DNA of 8,256 bases, taken from the NCBI GenBank assembly GCA_022013205.1, contig JAKLQT010000149.1, forward strand, positions 1 to 8,256. The letters are read 5' to 3'. This DNA comes from Candidatus Omnitrophota bacterium (lineage in GTDB: Bacteria > Omnitrophota > Gorgyraeia > B26-G9). The notes under the pieces were generated by a model, which saw nothing but the letters and a program-made list of their open reading frames with translations, was not told the DNA's origin and made no database searches. The position numbers and the translations under genes are program-made. Numbering within the stretch: the stretch's first letter is position 1; each line of letters opens with the position of its first letter. Positions 1 through 7,103 of the stretch are shown here, piece by piece.

Positions 1-91
1 ATTTCCCCCGTAACTCACCGTTTACAATTTTTGGAAGATTATTTTGATTGATTTTGTATTATCATTGCAGAAAACCGGTAAAAGCCCCTTT
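1..91. other. Unassigned AT-rich stretch downstream of the small ORF
   Basis: No gene, RNA or convincing terminator is visible here. Read on the minus strand, the ORF stop is followed by a 5-bp stem (AAAAG/CTTTT around GGG) without a proper U-tract, then A-rich sequence. Near the left edge a GTG (minus strand, about position 18) opens a frame that stays open to the window edge for only a few codons and lacks a clear Shine-Dalgarno sequence. It could be the start of the next gene or nothing. Confidence 0.4.
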
Positions 92-232
92 TTAGATCCC
101 TTTGGCAAGAATAAGGATCAGGAAATATATCAGGTAGGCAATTATGGTTAAGTAGATTACTTTGAATAAAGCTACTTTTTTCAGGGAAAAGCTCTTAAAT
201 CTTTGCCCGGATTCTCCTCTAATCATTCGCAT
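92..232 (-). CDS. 46-residue single-span membrane miniprotein, unknown function
   Basis: I do not recognise this protein. It has 46 codons from ATG to TAA. The N-terminal 19 residues are basic (R2, R5, R11, K13, K18, K19, only E7 acidic). They are followed by a hydrophobic segment, about residues 20-43, rich in Ile, Leu, Tyr, Phe and Val, long enough for one membrane helix, and a tail of three residues (KGI). The positive-inside rule predicts a cytoplasmic N-terminus and almost nothing outside. The case for a real gene rests on expression signals: AAAGGAG lies 7 nt before the ATG, and a near-consensus promoter lies about 80 bp upstream. The second Met (residue 3) is 13 nt from the Shine-Dalgarno, so the first is preferred. 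It follows malQ on the same strand, but its separate promoter suggests expression independent of the trehalose genes. It could be a membrane-complex accessory peptide, a small regulator or a toxin-like peptide; sequence alone does not decide. Confidence 0.6.
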   Translation of the reverse strand: MRMIRGESGQRFKSFSLKKVALFKVIYLTIIAYLIYFLILILAKGI

Positions 233-239
233 TAATAAT

Positions 240-246
240 CTCCTTT
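240..246 (-). promoter_or_regulatory. Ribosome binding site of the 46-codon ORF
   Basis: Minus-strand AAAGGAG, 7 nt before the ATG at 232. It is as strong as the sites before the enzyme genes in this window and is a main reason to accept the short ORF as translated. Confidence 0.7.
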
Positions 247-311
247 AATTTTTCAGAATTTAACTTTATAGATACTCGAATGACCTATAATAGACTTTTT
301 AAAACTGTTTA

Positions 312-340
312 ATTATACCATATTTTTTTGCCTTTATCAA
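312..340 (-). promoter_or_regulatory. Sigma-70-type promoter with extended -10, upstream of the small ORF
   Basis: On the minus strand, TTGATA (340-335, five of six consensus bases) is separated by exactly 17 nt from TATAAT (317-312, a perfect match). A TG one base upstream of the -10 (320-319) makes it an extended -10. Transcription would start near 305, leaving a leader of about 70 nt before the ATG at 232. It sits 41 bp downstream of the malQ stop, so the small ORF can be transcribed independently of the trehalose operon. I see no clear operator repeat around it. Confidence 0.75.
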
Positions 341-381
341 GTAATCACTAGGGGATTTGTAGAAAAAGCTTATAACTGTAA

Positions 382-1881
382 CTAATTACTCCTATTTGAG
401 TTAATTGTAAGATTAGCTAATCTTTCCAAAATATTATCTACTAGCTGATCCTTTAATAATCTCCACTGCCAGTTATTATGAGCTACTCCCGGCAGATTCA
501 TACGGTCTTCCTGCCCAAGCCCAAGAATATCCTGTACCGGGAATATTACTGTATTTGCCTTTGACTCCATCAATAACTCGATTAATTCCCAGTGCAATTG
601 ATCAACAGAAACTTCCCTGCCCAAATAATTAAATAATTTTTTTTTATCCTCTTCCTTTAACTCATGTTCAAACCAGCCGCGCACAGTATTATTATCATGC
701 GTACCTGTATAAGCAACACAGTTAGCCATATAATTATGCGGCAGATAAGGATGCTTCTTTAAATCCTCATAAAAAGCAAACAGTAAAATCTTCATGCCGG
801 CAAACCCAAAATATTTCATAGTATCCCTTACCTCATCGGTTATAATGCCTAAATCTTCGGCGATGATCGGTACATCAGGATACTTCTTTAACAGTGTATT
901 AAAAAAATCCATAGCCTGTGCTTTTTGCCACTGGCCGTTAATTGCTGTTTTCTCCCCTGCCGGAACCTGCCAAAAATCAACAAACCCGCGGAAATGATCA
1001 ATTCGTACCTTGTCAAAGATCTTGAGATTATGTTCAATCCTTTGCATCCACCATTTATATCCGTTCTGCTTCATAACTTTCCAGTTATAAACAGGATTTC
1101 CCCACAGCTGTCCGCTCTGAGAGAAATAGTCAGGAGGAACACCCGCGAGATATTTTAGATTCATCTCTTCATCGAGCTTGAATATTGAAGGGTTGGTCCA
1201 TACATCCGCGCTGTCATAAGTCACATAAATAGGAATATCGCCGATTATTTGGACACCTGACTTGTTCGCGTATTTTTTTAGAGCTTCCCATTGCCGGAAA
1301 AATAAGTACTGAAGAAATTGTTCCTTTTTTATTTCATCCAGATGAGCCCCCTTTAATCCCCTTAGCGCCTCAGGGACTCTATCCCTTATTTCTTTTGGCC
1401 ATTGCGTCCAGAGCCTTCCGCCAAAAACCTTCTTAAAAACTATAAATGCCGCGTAATCTTCAAGCCATGCTCTATTCTCTTTGCAAAATGAATTAAATCT
1501 TGTTTTTTTGTCAGCCTGCTTGAATTTTTCATACGCGATATCAAATATCTTTGCCTTAGACTCATAGGCCTTTGAATACTCAACTCTCTTTGATGAAAAT
1601 TCCGGAAATAACTCAAGGTCGCTTTTTTCAATAAGCTTGTCTTTAAGCATCAGTTGGGGACTGATAAAAAAAGTATTTGCCGCAAAAGCAGAAACACTGC
1701 TGTAGGGCGAATTACCATTTACGGTATTTGTCGGATTTAACGGCAAAACCTGCCAATAACTCTGTTTTGAGGCATGGAGCATATCAATGAATCCATATGC
1801 TGATGGCCCCAAATCTCCGATGCCAAAGTCAGACCAGAGACAACTGATATGCAATAATAAACCACTACCCCTATTTTCCAT
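382..1881 (-). CDS. malQ: 4-alpha-glucanotransferase (amylomaltase, GH77)
   Basis: Cytosolic disproportionating enzyme that moves alpha-1,4-glucan segments between maltodextrins and releases glucose. At 499 residues it matches the short bacterial amylomaltase type, starting straight in the barrel with no N-terminal carbohydrate-binding extension. Visible motifs: SPYSS at 58-62 near the N-terminus; GDIPIYV at 214-220; the 250s loop VPPDYFSQSGQLWGNP at 248-263, typical of the family; KVRIDHFRGF at 291-300 with nucleophile D295; AEDLG at 341-345 with acid/base E342; GTHDN at 393-397 with D396; and a C-terminal LPG...NWQWR block at 463-474. All three catalytic acids are present. The ATG follows the treY stop by 9 nt. 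In this operon its likely job is to rebuild the short chains left by TreZ into longer substrates for TreY. It is the last enzyme of the set; no strong intrinsic terminator follows it. Confidence 0.96.
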   Translation of the reverse strand: MENRGSGLLLHISCLWSDFGIGDLGPSAYGFIDMLHASKQSYWQVLPLNPTNTVNGNSPYSSVSAFAANTFFISPQLMLKDKLIEKSDLELFPEFSSKRVEYSKAYESKAKIFDIAYEKFKQADKKTRFNSFCKENRAWLEDYAAFIVFKKVFGGRLWTQWPKEIRDRVPEALRGLKGAHLDEIKKEQFLQYLFFRQWEALKKYANKSGVQIIGDIPIYVTYDSADVWTNPSIFKLDEEMNLKYLAGVPPDYFSQSGQLWGNPVYNWKVMKQNGYKWWMQRIEHNLKIFDKVRIDHFRGFVDFWQVPAGEKTAINGQWQKAQAMDFFNTLLKKYPDVPIIAEDLGIITDEVRDTMKYFGFAGMKILLFAFYEDLKKHPYLPHNYMANCVAYTGTHDNNTVRGWFEHELKEEDKKKLFNYLGREVSVDQLHWELIELLMESKANTVIFPVQDILGLGQEDRMNLPGVAHNNWQWRLLKDQLVDNILERLANLTINSNRSN

Positions 1882-1887
1882 TTTTTT

Positions 1888-1893
1888 CTCCTA
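1888..1893 (-). promoter_or_regulatory. malQ ribosome binding site overlapping the treY stop codon
   Basis: Minus-strand TAGGAG, 6 nt (all A) before the malQ ATG at 1881. Its TAG is the treY stop codon (1893-1891), so a ribosome ending treY sits on the malQ start region, which favours coupled translation. Confidence 0.8.
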
Positions 1894-4677
1894 ATCACTA
1901 ATTAATAAAGCCCCAGGGAATGATTTCATAATACTGTTAAGCAGTAATGTCCTGTTCCCGCTGATATTCTCACCTGTAATAGAATTTGTAAAGTTAAAGC
2001 CGGTATTTTCAGGCAGAGAAATATATGTATCGTCCCAGGCCTCACCTAACGGGCTATCTCCTTCTTTTATAAATAAACTCAAAAATCTGGGTACCACAGT
2101 TATCGCCCATTGATCATTGTACTGGCGGGCAAAAGCAATAATATTTTCCTTGTACTTACCTCCTGAGTCAAGCCCCTGGTAACTCCCCGCTTGAAAAAGC
2201 TCCTTATGTGCCGTTCTTGAACGCAGCGCACGGTATATCAGAAAAAGCTTGATCCTTCCATCCTCTTTAGATTCCATAAGCTCTTTAACCAGCTGGGGCA
2301 GGCTTTCGCGCTCTTTAGCCTCTATATAAGCCAGCGCTTGACAACGCGTTAAAAAATCAACTTCCCGGCGGTTATCAGGGTCAACAAGGCTCAAATTCCA
2401 AAACTCACTGCCCTGATAAAAATCCGGCACACCGGGTGCCGTAATCTTAATTAAAGTCTGTGCAAGGGAATTAAATATACCAAAATAAGCAACTTTTCGC
2501 TGAAAAGGGATAAATTTTTCAAGAAAATGTTCCGGATTGGAAAAATCCATAATCTTTCTCATAAAATCAAGATATGCTTTTTCATAAACAGAGTCCGGCT
2601 TAACCCAGGCAGTGTGAACCTTTGCCTCTCGCACTGCTTTTATTAAATAACCTTCCAATCTCAGTAAAAACGATCCATAGTCCTGTCCGTTAAACGGAAG
2701 CGCTCCCACCAATGTTTGATACAGAAAATATTCATCGTTTTTATCCGGAGCAGGCGAAGATTTAACCGGGGTTTTATGCTTTTTGTTTGTTTTATGCCAT
2801 TGTTTTATATTCTCCTCCCAGAGGTTGGGCATTTCCGATAAGACATTAAGACGCGCTCTAATATCATCGCTTCTTTTTGTATCATGCGTATTCAAAGTAT
2901 TCAGGGAATGCGGCCACAACTTTGCCTTGTGATTATTATAATGATGGAACTCTCTGATAAACGCTCCGAATTTATCAGGAGATCCGCCTACTTCGTTTAA
3001 AGACAATAACCGGTTGTAAACGTAGAAAACTGTATCCTCTACCCCCTTGGCCATGAGCGGCCCGCTTACCTGCTGGAACCTCATCACAAATTCCAGCAAT
3101 TTCTCCTTTTCGGCTTCATGATAGACATGAACTGATTCAAGCAAAAGGAACTTTTCAATGAAATTCAGTTCGTAAAAAAGCCCCGGACTGATTAATTTCG
3201 CTCTTTGTATCGCGTTTATAATGCTTTCCTTATCGGCCAAGCGGAAATTTTCCGCGTTTAAATATGTTCTGTAAACAGAAAAAAGGGACAGTATTTCCAC
3301 CAGTGCCCGTTTCAATCCGTAGAGAGTGATATCGGTTCCGTACCTGCTTTTGGAAGATGCCTTTTTAATAAACAGAGCTAGGTTATCGATATCTCCCGCC
3401 ATGTGCTTGCCGATGATCAGTCTCTTTTTCTGACAAAGAAGTTCATCGTATGAGATTTTTAGCCCGCTGAACTTCGCGTAGATTCGGTTGAACTTCCTCT
3501 GGTTTTTTCGCAGGCAAAAAATCCCGTTTGTGTAATTAAGAAAATCGTAACCTGTTGTACCCTGCACAGGCCAGAGATTGAAAAGCTTCTCTTTTTCTAT
3601 GAGAATTTTTTCGACAATAATATATGCCTTGGGAGCTTTTGAACGCAATCTTCTTAAGTACTGCATCGGGTCATATAAACCATCAATATGGTCAATCCTT
3701 AATCCGGATATTTTCCCCTCATCAACAAGTTTAAGAATATACTTATGCATATATTCAAATACCTTCTCATCTTCAATACGCAAACATATAAGCTCATTGA
3801 TATTAAAAAAGCGCCGGTAGTTTATTTCCTCCGCGGCAACCTTCCAGAAAGAAAGGCGAAACATTTGATTGGACAACAGATCATCAAGTAGATTAAAGCT
3901 TTGCGCATCATGATTTTTACCGTTGAAAATGTGAATATTTTCATCGACTAAATTTTTAATCTCTGAGTTCCGGCAATATAACTGCCATAACCCCTCTTTG
4001 GCTTTACCTAATTTTTCGTAAGGATCATCTTTATCTTCCGCATCAGATTCTTTTAGATGTAAAAGCAATTCATCAAGTCTGAGCATATCCGCGTGGCCGC
4101 CTCCCAGCTTTTCTTTAAGAGCATCCAGATTATGGCTGAATATCCTTGCGTAGGTAGGAATATACAGAGCAAACCAATGTGAATAATACTTCACTCCCAG
4201 GCCTTTTTCTTCGTAACTTAACTGCAGTTCTCGGGATTCGAGCGCCTCCGCATAGAACTTGCCCAAAAATGGGGCAAGCAGCCTGCACCGCATGCTTTCA
4301 TAAGGATGATCCCAGTCAATATCGAAGAAGGTATAGAATGGGGACATCCTGCCCTTTTCCATAACATCAATAAGGATCTTATTTTCACCGCTAAATGACA
4401 TATGGTTGGGAACAATGTCCTGTATCCAGAAAATACCGTTTTCTTTTGCCTGAGAGATTAAATCATCAAAATCATTTTCTGTACCCAGCTGGGGATTGAG
4501 CTGATTAGGATCAATGATATCATAACCATGCGTACTTGATTTGCGCGCCCTAAAAACCGGTGAGGCGTATATGTCGGATATGCCTAAGCTTTTCAAATAG
4601 GGAAGAATGGATCCGGCTTTTTCAAATTTAAACAAGGGGTTAAACTGAATCCTGTAGGAGGCTTGAGGCAAACGCAT
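1891..4677 (-). CDS. treY: Malto-oligosyltrehalose synthase (GH13)
   Basis: Intramolecular transglucosylase that converts the reducing-end alpha-1,4 linkage of maltodextrins to alpha,alpha-1,1, giving maltooligosyl-trehalose. The 928-residue protein starts with the family's LPQASYRIQF (3-12). GH13 regions: DIVPNH at 87-92; SGLRIDHIDG at 324-333 with nucleophile D329; IIVEKIL at 353-359 with acid/base E356; and THDTKR at 597-602 with D599. TreY-specific blocks include GPLMAKGVEDT (539-549), PAPDKNDEY (642-650), APGVPDFYQG (747-756) and DPDNRREVD (766-774). It is longer than the archaeal and actinobacterial enzymes (roughly 700-800 residues), the extra sequence lying mainly between the catalytic motifs. 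The ATG at 4677 is chosen because AAGGAG lies 6 nt upstream and the family N-terminus begins right after it. An in-frame ATG at 4731 would add 18 unrelated residues, has no Shine-Dalgarno and runs deep into the preceding gene. It overlaps the GH57 stop by one base (TAATG). Confidence 0.96.
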   Translation of the reverse strand: MRLPQASYRIQFNPLFKFEKAGSILPYLKSLGISDIYASPVFRARKSSTHGYDIIDPNQLNPQLGTENDFDDLISQAKENGIFWIQDIVPNHMSFSGENKILIDVMEKGRMSPFYTFFDIDWDHPYESMRCRLLAPFLGKFYAEALESRELQLSYEEKGLGVKYYSHWFALYIPTYARIFSHNLDALKEKLGGGHADMLRLDELLLHLKESDAEDKDDPYEKLGKAKEGLWQLYCRNSEIKNLVDENIHIFNGKNHDAQSFNLLDDLLSNQMFRLSFWKVAAEEINYRRFFNINELICLRIEDEKVFEYMHKYILKLVDEGKISGLRIDHIDGLYDPMQYLRRLRSKAPKAYIIVEKILIEKEKLFNLWPVQGTTGYDFLNYTNGIFCLRKNQRKFNRIYAKFSGLKISYDELLCQKKRLIIGKHMAGDIDNLALFIKKASSKSRYGTDITLYGLKRALVEILSLFSVYRTYLNAENFRLADKESIINAIQRAKLISPGLFYELNFIEKFLLLESVHVYHEAEKEKLLEFVMRFQQVSGPLMAKGVEDTVFYVYNRLLSLNEVGGSPDKFGAFIREFHHYNNHKAKLWPHSLNTLNTHDTKRSDDIRARLNVLSEMPNLWEENIKQWHKTNKKHKTPVKSSPAPDKNDEYFLYQTLVGALPFNGQDYGSFLLRLEGYLIKAVREAKVHTAWVKPDSVYEKAYLDFMRKIMDFSNPEHFLEKFIPFQRKVAYFGIFNSLAQTLIKITAPGVPDFYQGSEFWNLSLVDPDNRREVDFLTRCQALAYIEAKERESLPQLVKELMESKEDGRIKLFLIYRALRSRTAHKELFQAGSYQGLDSGGKYKENIIAFARQYNDQWAITVVPRFLSLFIKEGDSPLGEAWDDTYISLPENTGFNFTNSITGENISGNRTLLLNSIMKSFPGALLISD

Positions 4678-7103
4678 TATCTGCTCCTTACAAAAAGATA
4701 TCCGCCCAGAGCTTTGAAGTTGCTCACCCATTTTTTAGCAAGATTATCATCCTGCTTAGCTTTTCCTTTCATCGCATCATACAAATCCTTTTTTACAGCG
4801 AAATATATATTTTGCGCCTCCCATATGCGCATCTGCAGGCACAAGGGACGCAGGATCTTGAAAAGATTTTCCATATTCTTTAGAAGAGCCGCATCTTGAG
4901 GATTTTCCTTAAACCGCGCCATTAAGCTGCTTATCTTTTTACTTGCCACAAAACCTAGCGTAGTTTTATCTATATTCAATACCCAACGTTTGCTCTCTTT
5001 TACCAGATTTATAATTCGCTTTATATCCACATCCTCCTGCTCAAGCGCGTTTTTAATATCCTTATTGAAAATAAAACTAAAAGTACTCAGTAAAACCTGA
5101 GGCAGGGGTATATTGGTCTGCTTCATTGCCAGCATAATCGGATAATGATGCGCATTTATCTGCCTGAAGGATGTTTCGATCTCCTTTAACGTGAAAGTAA
5201 GCATCTGTGTAAATATTCTTCTTTGCTCATCCCTGAAAACATGCCAAAGGGAAAAATCATGCCCCTGGAAATATTTATCAAATAAAGAAATTATAGACGA
5301 CACATCACTTTTTCCAAAAGCGTCCTTTGCTTCAAGATACATCCTCGTGAACACCTCATCATTTAATACAGTACAAATTCCGCCAAAGATTATATGGTCT
5401 CCTAAATGAAGCACCGCGTAACTGAATTCTTCCTTCTCTAGGGTAATCTCGGACTTAATACAAATACTGCCTGTAATAAACCGCTGTTTTCCCGCTTCCA
5501 TATTCTCATAAGCCTTGCGCTCAATCTCATAATTATAAATAGTTACTTGTGTATCATAAGCGTTAAAAATGGAGGAAACCGCGTAATGCGCTGCAACTCT
5601 TTTAAGGTCAAGCCTTGTAGTTTTTACAAACTTTTCATATAGCTTTGCCGCATTTTCATGTTCCTTTATATTACTCTTTGCCCCTTTTAAGATCTTCAAA
5701 TATTCTGCTTCCAGATCAATCCCGCTCACGGTTCGCGCCAGCTGTATCGCCCGCGCCGCGTAGTGAATGATCTGCATTGCCTCTGTTCCGGAAACATCAT
5801 CAAAAAACCAGCCGCAGCTCGTATACATCAACATCGCGTGGCGCTGCATTTCAAGAAGCCTGAGCACGTTTGTCTTTTCCGTCTCGGTTAGCTCTTTAAC
5901 CGAATGAATTGATAAAAACTCATTTATACTATCTGGTGTGCGTTTTAGAATAACATTAATGTAATCATTGCGCGCCTCCCAGGCATCATCCAGATATTTT
6001 AATATCTGCTCTTCATAAATGCCTGCCAGCGTGTCCCGCAGCCAGTCCATAGCCTTGCGCAGGCCTACCCGCCAGGATTGGTCCCAGCCGGAATGAGTAC
6101 CAAGATTACATCCGCAATTGCTTTTCCAACGCTCAATACCATGAAAACAGCTCCAGGAAGAATTTTCAATGATCCGCACCTCATACACGGGAGGAAATTT
6201 TTCCAGGAATTCCGCGTATATCGTGATCTTTGCCCGGGCTTTTTCCGCGATATGGCTAAGGCCGTAAGACAGCGCCATTTCACCGTAAGTGTGATGATGC
6301 CCGTAAGTTTCTCCGTCTGTAGCGATATGCACCAACTGAGGCTGTTCCTTATTATCTGAAAAAGTTCCTATCAATCGATTGGCAAAATTATCCCCATTAT
6401 CCAGCAATCCGCCAAAGGCGATATCTTGAGATACCGGCCCGTCATAAAAGAAAATATTTATACTTTTACCTGAAGGTAACCGGCACAAATAAGCCTGCTT
6501 GGGATCAATCTTGCCTCCTGAGGCATCAAGCCATTCCTTGCTCTGAATCGATTTTACTTTATGAGCCTGGTGCGGAGAAAGTATCGTGAACTTTATCCCA
6601 TAATCTGCCATAAGATCGAGAGTTTCCAGATCAACTGCTGTCTCAGAAAGCCACATTCCTTCCGGCTTTCTTTGGAACCTGTATTCAAAATCTTTTATTC
6701 CCCACTCAATTTGAGTCTGCTTATCTCTTTTATTCGCTAGAGGCATGATCATATGGTTATAGACCTGGGCGATTGCCGAGCCGTGGCCTGAAAATTTCTC
6801 TTGGCTGTCAATGTCAGCCTTGATTATCTTCTCATAAGTATCCGGTTTTTTGCGCAGCATCCAGGAAAGCAGCGTTGGCCCGAAATTGAAACTTATCTTT
6901 GAGTAATTATTAACAATATCAATGATTTTATTCTCAGCATCGAGAATACGCGAAGCCCCGTTCGGCGCGTAGCATTCTATTGTTATTTTTTCATTCCAGT
7001 CATGATACGGGTACGCTGAATCCTGAATTTCAACCTCATTTAACCAGGGATTTTCCCTGGGCGGCTGATAAAAATGTCCATGCACACACAGATAACGATT
7101 CAC
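4677..7103 (-). CDS. Glycoside hydrolase family 57 protein, DUF3536 type
   Basis: An 808-residue cytosolic protein with an N-terminal GH57 catalytic part and a long helical C-terminal part. Motifs: HGHFYQPPREN at 8-18 (GH57 region 1); GMWLSETAVD at 149-158, with E154 as expected nucleophile; ATDGETYGHHH at 261-271, with D263 as expected acid/base. The block WSCFHGIERW...CGC (317-332) and HAMLMYTSCGWFFDD (422-436) are ones I associate with DUF3536 proteins rather than with characterised GH57 amylases or branching enzymes. Both catalytic acids are kept, so it should be active on an alpha-glucan, but whether it hydrolyses, debranches, branches or transfers is not known from sequence. Its place between treZ and treY suggests a role in preparing or trimming linear chains. 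It starts with GTG, supported by a strong Shine-Dalgarno and by region 1 beginning at residue 8; the next Met is around residue 118. It overlaps treZ by 4 nt (GTGA). Confidence 0.9.
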   Translation of the reverse strand: MNRYLCVHGHFYQPPRENPWLNEVEIQDSAYPYHDWNEKITIECYAPNGASRILDAENKIIDIVNNYSKISFNFGPTLLSWMLRKKPDTYEKIIKADIDSQEKFSGHGSAIAQVYNHMIMPLANKRDKQTQIEWGIKDFEYRFQRKPEGMWLSETAVDLETLDLMADYGIKFTILSPHQAHKVKSIQSKEWLDASGGKIDPKQAYLCRLPSGKSINIFFYDGPVSQDIAFGGLLDNGDNFANRLIGTFSDNKEQPQLVHIATDGETYGHHHTYGEMALSYGLSHIAEKARAKITIYAEFLEKFPPVYEVRIIENSSWSCFHGIERWKSNCGCNLGTHSGWDQSWRVGLRKAMDWLRDTLAGIYEEQILKYLDDAWEARNDYINVILKRTPDSINEFLSIHSVKELTETEKTNVLRLLEMQRHAMLMYTSCGWFFDDVSGTEAMQIIHYAARAIQLARTVSGIDLEAEYLKILKGAKSNIKEHENAAKLYEKFVKTTRLDLKRVAAHYAVSSIFNAYDTQVTIYNYEIERKAYENMEAGKQRFITGSICIKSEITLEKEEFSYAVLHLGDHIIFGGICTVLNDEVFTRMYLEAKDAFGKSDVSSIISLFDKYFQGHDFSLWHVFRDEQRRIFTQMLTFTLKEIETSFRQINAHHYPIMLAMKQTNIPLPQVLLSTFSFIFNKDIKNALEQEDVDIKRIINLVKESKRWVLNIDKTTLGFVASKKISSLMARFKENPQDAALLKNMENLFKILRPLCLQMRIWEAQNIYFAVKKDLYDAMKGKAKQDDNLAKKWVSNFKALGGYLFVRSR
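4684..4689 (-). promoter_or_regulatory. treY ribosome binding site deciding the start
   Basis: Minus-strand AAGGAG, 6 nt before the ATG at 4677, inside the last codons of the GH57 gene. It places the treY start at 4677 rather than at the in-frame ATG at 4731, which is preceded by an A-run and no purine-rich site. Confidence 0.8.

Noticed and set aside
78..95. Possible intrinsic terminator after the small ORF (AAAAG, GGG, CTTTT)
   Set aside because: The stem is only 5 bp, mostly A-T, with a 3-nt loop and no U-tract beyond the stem, so it is too weak to call.
341..381. Terminator after malQ
   Set aside because: Only short, AT-rich inverted repeats and a TTTTT without a GC-rich stem are visible; read-through into the small ORF cannot be excluded.
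794..1158. Two overlapping plus-strand ORFs of 67 and 77 codons
   Set aside because: Both lie inside malQ on the opposite strand, have no ribosome binding site or recognisable domain, and look like complementary-strand shadows.
342..1900. Nine-base repeat TAATCACTA at 342-350 and 1892-1900
   Set aside because: Two copies of an AT-rich 9-mer, one made up of the treY stop region, are within chance expectation and have no associated structure.
4678..4731. Upstream in-frame ATG at 4731 as the treY start
   Set aside because: It has no Shine-Dalgarno, would overlap the GH57 gene by 55 bases and adds 18 residues before the family N-terminus, whereas the ATG at 4677 has AAGGAG at 6 nt and a TAATG junction.
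4663..4899. Plus-strand ORF of 78 codons across the treY/GH57 junction
   Set aside because: It is antisense to two well-supported genes and its translation shows no family features.
6065..6359. ORFs on both strands inside the GH57 gene (72 and 93 codons)
   Set aside because: They overlap a region with clear GH57 motifs in the main frame; no start signals or conserved features of their own.
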